From Melioribacter sp051488665 (GTDB lineage: Bacteria > Bacteroidota > Ignavibacteria > Ignavibacteriales > Melioribacteraceae), in NCBI RefSeq assembly GCF_051488665.1, contig NZ_JBPSEG010000019.1, forward strand, positions 1-41,958: a DNA stretch of 41,958 nt, written 5' to 3'. This document shows positions 1 through 7,236 of this stretch, in pieces. The stretch's first letter is position 1. Each line of letters opens with the position of its first letter. A program made the translations under genes and the position numbers. Below the pieces are notes generated by a model that made no database searches, had not been told where the DNA came from, and was given only the letters and a program-made list of their open reading frames with translations.

Positions 1-242
1 TTCAGAGACTCCTTTTAATTTTTTTTTGTTATTTGCTTAAACAATATTACAAATTATTTGGAGTCTCTTCTTTTTTTATTTTCAACTAAGTTTGAATATA
101 CATCCAAAACGACGAAACGAGTTTGCGGGGGAATGACATCTTAAAGATTCTTTGAAAATTTCCTTCTTCATAAATACAGGTTGTCGGTTCGCTATTTATT
201 TCTTGAGCGCTTTTCGTTTACACGTGAATGACTGCCTGTATG
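1..242. other. Non-coding end region with a long-loop inverted repeat
   Basis: I see no convincing gene here. AGAGACTCC at 4-12 pairs with GGAGTCTCT at 60-68 across a 47-base AT-rich loop, and a T-rich run follows the second arm. This could be the terminator of a plus-strand gene to the left of the window, but the loop is long for a classical terminator and the left context is missing. The rest (about 70-240) lies downstream of rsmG and shows nothing I can name. Confidence 0.35.
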
Positions 243-929
243 TTACTTGGAGATTTCGAGAATGATAAGTTTCTTTCCTTTTTCGTTGCGGCAGTTGGTC
301 GGTTTGTATGCCAGTTCGAAGATGGTGTCTTTCTTAATATATGCTTTATATTTTGTAGCGGCGGTTTTAAGTTCGTCTGACAAGTCTCCGCCTTTAAGCG
401 AAACCAGATACGCTTTTTCTTTAATCAACGGAAGCGCGTAGCGAATCAATATTATCAACGGCACGGTAGCCCGGCTTACGACCATGTCGAAACTGTCGGC
501 GTATTTTTGTATAAACTCTTCGTTTTCGACGCGTGAATTTTCGGCTGTTAAATTAGTGAGTTTGAGTTTGTCGATAAACTCTTTTACGGCGTCGATCTTT
601 TTTGCCGTGGAATCGACAAGCACGCCTTTGAGAAGCGGACGCGTTATTGCGAGCGGTATTCCCGGAAATCCGCCGCCCGTTCCGATATCGATAAATCTTG
701 TTACTTTTTTAGGTATGAATTCGGAAATAAAAGAGGAAATAAATACATGATTCTCGATTATGTTATCAGTGTCTTTTCTGGAGATTAGATTTACTTTCGA
801 ATTTTTTTCTACGACCAGTTCGGCAAAGCGAGCAAGCCTTTCGAGTTGATATTCGTCGGGAACTATATTGTTTTCCCAGTAGAAGGTTTTCAGTTCTTTC
901 AGGTATTGTTCAAATAAATCCAAAAACAC
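243..929 (-). CDS. rsmG: 16S rRNA (guanine-N7) methyltransferase RsmG
   Basis: The 228-residue protein is full length for RsmG (GidB), the cytoplasmic SAM-dependent enzyme that methylates N7 of G527 in 16S rRNA. The family signature is visible: the SAM-binding loop IDIGTGGGFPGIPLAI near residues 81-96, preceded by KVNLISRKD. The start is a GTG at 927-929. The only purine-rich ribosome site (GAAGGG) lies about 11 bases upstream, so initiation may be weak or coupled to mnmG, whose stop is only 8 bases away. It is the last gene of a minus-strand mnmE-mnmG-rsmG set, a conserved origin-proximal order in many bacteria; parA/parB often follow and could lie just left of the window. Confidence 0.95.
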   Translation of the reverse strand: MFLDLFEQYLKELKTFYWENNIVPDEYQLERLARFAELVVEKNSKVNLISRKDTDNIIENHVFISSFISEFIPKKVTRFIDIGTGGGFPGIPLAITRPLLKGVLVDSTAKKIDAVKEFIDKLKLTNLTAENSRVENEEFIQKYADSFDMVVSRATVPLIILIRYALPLIKEKAYLVSLKGGDLSDELKTAATKYKAYIKKDTIFELAYKPTNCRNEKGKKLIILEISK

Positions 930-937
930 CTCAAAAT

Positions 938-2821
938 TTAGCCCTTCAAATATACTAATAAAACTGAAATATCCGAAGGCGAAACGCCCGAAATGCGAGA
1001 CGCCTGACCGATAGAACGGGGGCGAACCCTGCTCAGTTTTTCGCGACCTTCGGCGGAAATTGCTTTTAAATTATTATAATTAAAATTAGAAGGAATAAGC
1101 AGGTCTTCCATCTTTTCCATCTTTTCGATCAATTCGAATTGGCGTTGAATGTAGCCTTCGTATTTAATTTCAATTTCAACCTGTAGCAGAGCTTTCGGGT
1201 CGTTCATCAGCTCTTTGAGCAATTTGTTCTCGCCGTGATTTAAAGAAAGACGGCTCAACAATTCGTCGATTTTTACTTCCGGTCGCTTCAGGACTTTTGC
1301 AATTTGTTCAGAGTTGTTGAGCGGAGAGGAGCCGATATTCTCCAAGAGAGGATTGATTTCGTTGGGATGAACTTTTGTATTCAAAAGAAAGTCTTTTGAT
1401 TTTGTAATTAATATTTCGCGTTGTTGCAAATCATTGTAAAGCTCGTCGGGTATCAAGCCGAATTGATATCCGTATTTCAATAGACGACGGTCTGCATTGT
1501 CCTGGCGCAGCACAAGCCGGTGTTCGGCTCTCGAAGTAAACATCCGGTAAGGTTCGTCTGTCGATTTGTCCACAAGATCGTCAATCAAAACGCCGATGTA
1601 TGCTTCGCTTCTTTTAAGTACGAATTCCGGTCTGCCCTGAATTTTCAGAGCGGCATTTATACCCGCGACGAGTCCCTGAGCCGCAGCTTCTTCGTAACCT
1701 GAAGTTCCGTTGATTTGTCCTGCAAAATAGAGTCCTTCGATCAATTTGGTTTCAAGCGTCAAATCGACCTGATAGGGAGGAAAGAAGTCGTATTCAACTG
1801 CGTAGCCCGGACGAACCATTTCGACTTCTTCGAGTCCTTTTATTTTCCGGAGCGCTTCGAGTTGAATTTCTTCCGGCAGCGAAGTCGAAAAGCCGTTGAT
1901 ATAAATCAGGTCGGAATCCAAGCCTTCGGGTTCCAGAAAAAGTTGATGTCTGTCTTTGTCGGAAAAGCGGTAAATCTTGTCTTCGATAGAAGGGCAGTAA
2001 CGGGGTCCGCGACCTTTTATAATGCCCGTAAAAAGGGGGGAGCGTTCAAAACCTTTTTCCAGAATTTTATGAACTTCAGTATCGGTGTAAGTTATGTAGC
2101 AGCTCAATTGAGGTTGATACGGAAACTCGTCGGGTGGAGTTCTGAGCGAAAAAGGCTGTGGCGGATTGTCGCCGGGCTGTTCCTGCAGAATATCCCAGTT
2201 TATCGAATCTTTTTTGAGGCGGGGAGGAGTGCCGGTTTTAAGTCGTCCCGCTTCGAATCCCATTTTTACAAGCGACTCGGTTAAACCGACTGCGGGCGGT
2301 TCGCCGTATCTTCCGCCTTTGAATGCGTTAAGTCCCGTATACATCAATCCGTTCAAAAACGTGCCGGAACAGACAATCAAAGCTTTGCATCCGTATTCGA
2401 CCCCTTTGGCTGTTTTAACGCCCTTTATTTTTTTGTTCTCTTCAAAAGCCTCTGTTACGGAATCTTCGATAATTTCGATGTTGGGAGTCGTTTGAACGAC
2501 GCGGGAAGCTTCGGCAGAATAGAGTTCCCTGTCGTTCTGGCTTCGTCCAGCCCAGACGGCCGGACCTTTCGATTTATTCAATGTTCTGAATTGAATTCCG
2601 GTGCGGTCTGCAATCAAGCCCATAACGCCGCCGAGGGCGTCGATTTCGTGTACGAGGTGTCCTTTTGCGCTGCCTCCTATAGCGGGATTACACGACATCC
2701 TGCCAAAGCCGTTTTTATCCATTGTGATTACGGCTACGGAACAGCCCATTTTGGCGGCTGCTACGGCACCTTCGATTCCGGCGTGTCCTCCGCCAACTAC
2801 TATTAAATCATAACTTTTCAT
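938..2821 (-). CDS. mnmG: tRNA uridine-5-carboxymethylaminomethyl modification enzyme MnmG
   Basis: This FAD enzyme works with MnmE to install carboxymethylaminomethyl groups on U34 of certain tRNAs. At about 627 residues it is the normal family length. It opens with the dinucleotide-binding motif VVGGGHAGIEGA and contains the conserved GRMSCNPAIGG stretch and the FAGQINGTSGYEEAAAQG motif near residue 370. I chose the ATG at 2821 because AAGGAAG lies just before it on the minus strand; an ATG seven codons upstream lacks such a site, reaches into the parS palindrome at 2835-2850 and adds residues foreign to the family. The gene is followed closely by rsmG. The 78-bp gap to mnmE holds two parS-like palindromes. 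Confidence 0.96.
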   Translation of the reverse strand: MKSYDLIVVGGGHAGIEGAVAAAKMGCSVAVITMDKNGFGRMSCNPAIGGSAKGHLVHEIDALGGVMGLIADRTGIQFRTLNKSKGPAVWAGRSQNDRELYSAEASRVVQTTPNIEIIEDSVTEAFEENKKIKGVKTAKGVEYGCKALIVCSGTFLNGLMYTGLNAFKGGRYGEPPAVGLTESLVKMGFEAGRLKTGTPPRLKKDSINWDILQEQPGDNPPQPFSLRTPPDEFPYQPQLSCYITYTDTEVHKILEKGFERSPLFTGIIKGRGPRYCPSIEDKIYRFSDKDRHQLFLEPEGLDSDLIYINGFSTSLPEEIQLEALRKIKGLEEVEMVRPGYAVEYDFFPPYQVDLTLETKLIEGLYFAGQINGTSGYEEAAAQGLVAGINAALKIQGRPEFVLKRSEAYIGVLIDDLVDKSTDEPYRMFTSRAEHRLVLRQDNADRRLLKYGYQFGLIPDELYNDLQQREILITKSKDFLLNTKVHPNEINPLLENIGSSPLNNSEQIAKVLKRPEVKIDELLSRLSLNHGENKLLKELMNDPKALLQVEIEIKYEGYIQRQFELIEKMEKMEDLLIPSNFNYNNLKAISAEGREKLSRVRPRSIGQASRISGVSPSDISVLLVYLKG

Positions 2822-2834
2822 AATGCTTCCTTTC

Positions 2835-2850
2835 CGTTTCACGTGAAACG
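2835..2850. promoter_or_regulatory. parS-like centromere site 1
   Basis: CGTTTCACGTGAAACG is a perfect 16-bp palindrome that contains the full 14-bp core GTTTCACGTGAAAC of the ParB-binding parS consensus and differs from it only at the outermost base on each side. It lies in the short gap upstream of mnmG. A second copy lies 49 bp away centre to centre. Confidence 0.88.
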
Positions 2851-2883
2851 ACGGCGAGTTAAAATCAGTTTTTACGAACGAGA

Positions 2884-2899
2884 GGTTTCACGTGAAACT
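2884..2899. promoter_or_regulatory. parS-like centromere site 2
   Basis: This is a second copy of the 14-bp parS core GTTTCACGTGAAAC (2885-2898), directly abutting the stop codon of mnmE. Two exact cores within 65 bp are very unlikely by chance and mark a ParABS centromere, which in most bacteria lies close to oriC. Confidence 0.88.
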
Positions 2900-4267
2900 T
2901 CACTTCCCGATACAAAATTTTGCAAATATATTGTTGAGAATATCGTCCGTTGTTACTTTTCCGATAATTTCCCCGAGTGAATTTTCGGCGTTTCTCAGGT
3001 CGACCGCCACGAATTCGCCGGTCAGTCCTTCGTTGATCGAATTCTTGGCTCCGGTAAGATGTTCTTTTGCTTTTTTCAATGCATTGTAATGGCGTAAATT
3101 TGTTACAACCGCGGATTTCTCGGTATAAGTTCCGCTTCCGAGCGCTTTTTCTTTTAATTTTTTAAACAACTCCTCGATTCCTTCCCCGGTTTTTGCTGAG
3201 ATGCCCACGTCAAAGCTTTCGTCGAGCCCGGGTTTCAAATCTATCTTGTTTGCCACTTTTAAGATGCGTTCTTCTTTCTGAAGTTTGAGAAGTTCGTCGT
3301 ATATGTCGATGTCGAAGCCGTGGGTAGAATCGTTGAGAAAAAGGACTACGTCTGCTTCGCTGACGGCTTTGCGGCTCCTTTCGACTCCTTCTTTTTCGAT
3401 AACGTCTTCGGTAAGCCGGATTCCCGCCGTGTCGTATAATTTGAAAAGGATGCCTTCGATTGTAACTTCTTCCCGGATAATGTCGCGAGTAGTGCCGGGA
3501 ATTTCGCTTACGATTGCTCGGGCTTCCTTCAATAAATAATTGAGAAGCGAAGACTTCCCTACGTTCGGTTTGCCTACAAGCGCTACATTTATTCCGTCGC
3601 GTATTACTCTTCCGAACCGAAATGATTTTAGAAATTCATCGATCTCTTCTTCGATTTCTTCGATATTGGAAATTATTTTTGTTAACGGCAGCAGTTCTAT
3701 GTCTTCCTCTGCAAAGTCGAGTTCGAGTTCGATAAGCGAGGAGGTGTTGATCAGCTTATTTCTCAATGCGTCGATTTTTTGTGAAAGCAGTCCGTCTAAC
3801 TGATTTCGCGCGCCTCTGAGCGAGGCGTCGGAACGCGAATTTATAATGTCGGCAACCGCTTCGGCTTGAGCTAAGTCGAGTCTGCCATTTAAAAAAGCGC
3901 GCTTTGTAAATTCGCCCGGCTCGGCAATTTTGATTCCGTTTTCGACGAGCAAACCGATAATCTTTTCTGCAATCAATTGACTTCCGTGTATGCTTATTTC
4001 GACCGAATCCTCGCCCGTGTATGAGTTAGGCGATCTGAAGACCGACACCAATACGTCGTCAATCACTTCGCCGTCGGCAGCGACGATCGTTCCGTAATGG
4101 ATTGTATGCGTTTTGCACTCGGAAATTCTTTTCTTTCCTCTGAAAATCAAATCGACTTTCGAAAAAGTATCCGGCCCGCTTACTCTGATTACCGTTATTG
4201 CCCCCGAGCCCGGCGGCGTGGCAATTGCCGTAATTGTATCTTCGTTTGTTGATATTGTGTGTGTCAT
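2900..4267 (-). CDS. mnmE: tRNA modification GTPase MnmE
   Basis: This 455-residue GTPase is the partner of MnmG in U34 tRNA modification. The N-terminal tetrahydrofolate-binding domain begins with TIAAIATPPG-like residues (here TITAIATPPGSGAITVIRVSG). A helical domain follows, then an inserted G domain with GKPNVGKSSL (G1), the DTAG motif (in YDTAGIR) and NKID (G4). The protein ends in FCIGK, whose cysteine (C452) is the conserved C-terminal residue of the family. Length and every hallmark are intact. It is the first gene of the minus-strand set and is divergent from clpB; the 198-bp divergent region must hold both promoters. Confidence 0.97.
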   Translation of the reverse strand: MTHTISTNEDTITAIATPPGSGAITVIRVSGPDTFSKVDLIFRGKKRISECKTHTIHYGTIVAADGEVIDDVLVSVFRSPNSYTGEDSVEISIHGSQLIAEKIIGLLVENGIKIAEPGEFTKRAFLNGRLDLAQAEAVADIINSRSDASLRGARNQLDGLLSQKIDALRNKLINTSSLIELELDFAEEDIELLPLTKIISNIEEIEEEIDEFLKSFRFGRVIRDGINVALVGKPNVGKSSLLNYLLKEARAIVSEIPGTTRDIIREEVTIEGILFKLYDTAGIRLTEDVIEKEGVERSRKAVSEADVVLFLNDSTHGFDIDIYDELLKLQKEERILKVANKIDLKPGLDESFDVGISAKTGEGIEELFKKLKEKALGSGTYTEKSAVVTNLRHYNALKKAKEHLTGAKNSINEGLTGEFVAVDLRNAENSLGEIIGKVTTDDILNNIFAKFCIGK

Positions 4268-4365
4268 ATTTTTAAAAAAATAAATATTGCAAAATTATAA
4301 TAATTATATCACTTTCGATAGTCTATTTTGAATCCGGCTGCTATATATAATGCAAATTCTGTTTG

Positions 4366-4394
4366 TTACTAATTAATATTATACTAATTAGTAA
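4366..4394. promoter_or_regulatory. Perfect inverted repeat upstream of clpB (candidate operator)
   Basis: TTACTAATTA (4366-4375), a 9-bp spacer, then TAATTAGTAA (4385-4394) form a perfect 10-9-10 inverted repeat ending 71 bp before the clpB start. The geometry matches the CIRCE element of HrcA (9-9-9), but the arm sequence is not CIRCE. A T-run follows, so a weak AT-rich terminator is an alternative reading. TTTG at 4362-4365 with a TA 19-20 bp later would place the repeat within a promoter. Confidence 0.5.
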
Positions 4395-4465
4395 TATTTT
4401 TTTTTGTTTTAGAAACTTTTTATTCTTATACTTTTTATAAGGGCAAAAAAAATTAGGATGAAAAA

Positions 4466-7084
4466 ATGGCATACAACTTTAACAAATTTACAATAAAGGC
4501 TCAGGAGACAATACAGAACTCGATTGAGATTGCGCAAAATTACAACAATCAGATAGTCGAGCCCGAGCATATACTTGCAGCGATATTGCAGGACGGCTCG
4601 GGAGTAGCGTCTTCGATTATACAGAAAGCCGGAGGCAGTATCGACAAGCTGAAGATAAAGACTGCGGAACTGCTCGAACGGCTGCCGAAAGTTACCGGCG
4701 CGGGTTTGGGCAATCAGCAATTGTCGATGAACACGGCAAAAGTATTCGACCGGGCGGTTGAAGAAGCAAAAAGTTTAAAAGACGAATATGTGTCCAACGA
4801 ACACATATTAATTGCGCTGAGCGACGACAAAGGAGCGGTCGGAAAACTGCTCAATGAAAACGGAGTAAACAAGAACGTTATACTTGCCGCATTAAAAGAG
4901 ATAAGGGGAAATCAAAGAGTAACGTCTCAAAATCCGGAAGACACTTATCAGGCTTTAAAGAAATACGGGCGCGATTTGAACGAGCTGGCGCGCACAAATA
5001 AACTCGATCCCGTAATCGGAAGGGACGAAGAGATTCGCAGAGTGCTGCAGGTGCTCTCGCGCCGCACGAAAAATAATCCCGTTTTAATCGGGGAACCCGG
5101 AGTGGGTAAAACCGCCATAGCCGAAGGAATTGCGCACAGAATAGTTTCCGGCGACGTGCCCGAAACTCTCCGCTCGAAAAGAATTGTCGCGCTCGATATG
5201 GGCGCGCTGGTTGCGGGCGCTCAATACAGAGGTCAGTTCGAAGAACGCCTGAAAGCAGTAGTTAAGGAAGTGCAGAATTCAAACGGCGAAATTATACTCT
5301 TTATCGACGAAATACATCAACTGGTAGGCGCCGGCAGAACCGAAGGAGCAATGGATGCGGCAAACATATTGAAGCCCGCTCTGGCAAGAGGAGAGCTTCA
5401 TGCAATAGGTGCAACGACTCTCGACGAGTACAGAAAATATATCGAAAAGGACGCCGCGCTCGAAAGACGATTCCTGCCTGTGTTTGTTTCGGAACCGAGC
5501 GAGGAAGACGCCATTTCGATTCTCAGAGGCTTGAAAGAACGTTACGAAGTTCATCACGGCGTTCGTATAACCGACGGCGCTATTGTAGCCGCCGTTCAAC
5601 TTTCCAATCGGTATATTACCGACAGGTTCCTGCCGGATAAGGCAATCGACCTGATCGACGAAGCTGCGTCGAAACTCCGTATCGAAATCGATTCGATGCC
5701 TGAAGAATTGGACGCCTTAGAAAGAAAAATAAAACAACTCGAGATAGAACGCGAAGCGTTGAAGCGCGAAAAAGACCCGGACTCCGCCTCGCGTCTGGAA
5801 GAACTTCAAAAAGAATTGAATGAATTGATTGCCGAGCGCGACAGGCTGAAAAGCCACTGGATTCTCGAAAAAGAAAAGATCCAGAAAATCCGCGCTATGA
5901 AGAGCGATATAGAAAAAGCCAAAGCAGACGCGGAAAGGTACGAACGCGAAGGAGACCTCGGTAAAGTAGCCGAAATCAGATACGGCGTTATTAACGAACT
6001 CGAAAGACAGCTTAAGAAAGAGACCGAAGAGCTCGCCAAAATACAGAAAGATATGAAAATGCTGAAAGAGGAGGTTGACGCCGAGGACGTTGCCGAAATC
6101 GTAGCTAAATGGACTGGAATTCCAGTCAGCAGAATGCTCGAAAGCGAGCGTTCGAAACTGCTCCGGCTCGAAGAAGAATTACATAAACGCGTAGTCGGGC
6201 AGGACGACGCCGTCGCCGCTGTTGCTAATGCAATCAGAAGGTCGAGAGCGGGTCTGCAGGATCCTAATCGACCGATCGGATCGTTTATCTTTATCGGCAC
6301 TACGGGCGTCGGTAAAACCGAGCTGGCGCGAGCTCTGGCTGAGTTCCTTTTCAACGACGAGCACGCCATGATTCGTATCGACATGAGCGAATATATGGAG
6401 AAACATTCGGTCTCCAGACTTATCGGAGCTCCTCCGGGATATGTCGGCTACGAAGAAGGCGGACAATTGACAGAAGCCGTCAGAAGAAGACCATACTCTG
6501 TGGTTCTGCTCGACGAAATTGAAAAAGCTCATTCGGACGTTTTCAATATTTTGCTGCAGGTGCTCGACGACGGGCGTTTGACCGACAACAAAGGCAGAAC
6601 CGTCGACTTCAAAAATACGATTATTATAATGACGTCTAATCTCGGTTCGCATCTAATTCAGGAAAAACTGAGCGAGATTAACGAGGATAATTTCGAAAAC
6701 ATTATGGGCGAATTGCGCATTTCTTTGACAGAGCTGTTGCGTAAGGCTATTCGTCCCGAATTTTTGAACCGGATCGACGAAGTGGTTCTTTTCAAACCGT
6801 TGCTGAAATCCGAAATCAACCAGATTGTGGATATTCAATTGCAGCGCGTAGGCAAAATGTTAGCCGAAAAAGGATTGACTCTGGAAGTGGAAGAAGAAGC
6901 GAAAGATTTCCTGGTAAGTCACGGATACGACGTAACATACGGCGCGAGACCGTTGAAACGGACTATTCAGAGATATCTGGTAAATCCGCTGGCAAGCGAA
7001 TTATTAATGAATAATTTCGAAAGCGGCGATACGATCGTTGTGCGATACGACGGCGGAGGTCGTCTCAGCTTTTCGAAGAAGTAA
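4466..7084 (+). CDS. clpB: ATP-dependent disaggregase ClpB
   Basis: This Hsp100 AAA+ chaperone resolubilizes aggregated proteins in the cytoplasm together with DnaK. At 872 residues it is the normal length. The order is an N-terminal Clp repeat domain (1-145), a first AAA+ domain with Walker A GEPGVGKT (209-216) and Walker B LFIDEIH, a long charged coiled-coil middle domain (about 405-525) that distinguishes ClpB from ClpA/ClpC, and a second AAA+ domain with GTTGVGKTELA (near 610), VLLDEIEKAH and the GYVGYEEGG pore loop. The Clp C-terminal small domain ends the protein. The site TAGGATG precedes the ATG. It is monocistronic, closed by the terminator at 7118-7151. Heat control is plausible through the inverted repeat upstream. 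Confidence 0.98.
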   Translation: MAYNFNKFTIKAQETIQNSIEIAQNYNNQIVEPEHILAAILQDGSGVASSIIQKAGGSIDKLKIKTAELLERLPKVTGAGLGNQQLSMNTAKVFDRAVEEAKSLKDEYVSNEHILIALSDDKGAVGKLLNENGVNKNVILAALKEIRGNQRVTSQNPEDTYQALKKYGRDLNELARTNKLDPVIGRDEEIRRVLQVLSRRTKNNPVLIGEPGVGKTAIAEGIAHRIVSGDVPETLRSKRIVALDMGALVAGAQYRGQFEERLKAVVKEVQNSNGEIILFIDEIHQLVGAGRTEGAMDAANILKPALARGELHAIGATTLDEYRKYIEKDAALERRFLPVFVSEPSEEDAISILRGLKERYEVHHGVRITDGAIVAAVQLSNRYITDRFLPDKAIDLIDEAASKLRIEIDSMPEELDALERKIKQLEIEREALKREKDPDSASRLEELQKELNELIAERDRLKSHWILEKEKIQKIRAMKSDIEKAKADAERYEREGDLGKVAEIRYGVINELERQLKKETEELAKIQKDMKMLKEEVDAEDVAEIVAKWTGIPVSRMLESERSKLLRLEEELHKRVVGQDDAVAAVANAIRRSRAGLQDPNRPIGSFIFIGTTGVGKTELARALAEFLFNDEHAMIRIDMSEYMEKHSVSRLIGAPPGYVGYEEGGQLTEAVRRRPYSVVLLDEIEKAHSDVFNILLQVLDDGRLTDNKGRTVDFKNTIIIMTSNLGSHLIQEKLSEINEDNFENIMGELRISLTELLRKAIRPEFLNRIDEVVLFKPLLKSEINQIVDIQLQRVGKMLAEKGLTLEVEEEAKDFLVSHGYDVTYGARPLKRTIQRYLVNPLASELLMNNFESGDTIVVRYDGGGRLSFSKK

Positions 7085-7117
7085 ATTTACTTTAAAAAAG
7101 AGTATAAGCATATCTTC

Positions 7118-7151
7118 GGGGATGCTGACTTAGTCGACATCCCCTTTTTTT
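7118..7151 (+). terminator. Intrinsic terminator of clpB
   Basis: GGGGATG (7118-7124) pairs with CATCCCC (7138-7144) and is followed by seven Ts. The interior also pairs (GACT with AGTC). This is a strong rho-independent terminator 34 bases after the clpB stop. Confidence 0.9.
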
Positions 7152-7171
7152 CACACAGAATTTATAAAATC

Positions 7172-7202
7172 TTGTAAATAAGAGACAGAGAACTTATATT
7201 TG
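7172..7202 (+). promoter_or_regulatory. Promoter of the xus-like operon
   Basis: TTG (7172-7174), 20 bp, then TATATTTG (7195-7202) is an exact match to the Bacteroidota -33/-7 pattern (TTG, about 20 bp, TAnnTTTG). The start of transcription would fall near 7207, about 30 bases before the receptor gene. Confidence 0.7.
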
Positions 7203-7210
7203 CAATCATT

Positions 7211-7229
7211 ATTTTGACTAAGTCTAAAT
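7211..7229. promoter_or_regulatory. Candidate metalloregulator operator
   Basis: ATTTTGACT, A, AGTCTAAAT forms a 19-bp near-perfect inverted repeat with one mismatched pair. It lies just downstream of the predicted transcription start and 7 bp before the start codon of an iron-uptake receptor. Size and shape resemble DtxR/MntR-type boxes, but the exact regulator is unknown. Confidence 0.45.
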
Positions 7230-7236
7230 TAAAATT

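Noticed and set aside
216..231. A third parS-like site around CACGTG downstream of rsmG
   Set aside because: Only the central CACGTG and a few flanking bases match; six of the ten outer positions differ from the consensus, so it is not a credible ParB site.
1715..2806. Long open frames on the plus strand opposite mnmG
   Set aside because: They are antisense shadows of a highly conserved gene, have no ribosome sites and show no recognisable domains.
4268..4465. CIRCE element or classical sigma32 promoter ahead of clpB
   Set aside because: The CIRCE sequence is absent, and no -35/-10 pair with proper spacing to the TATATAAT at 4342 could be found.
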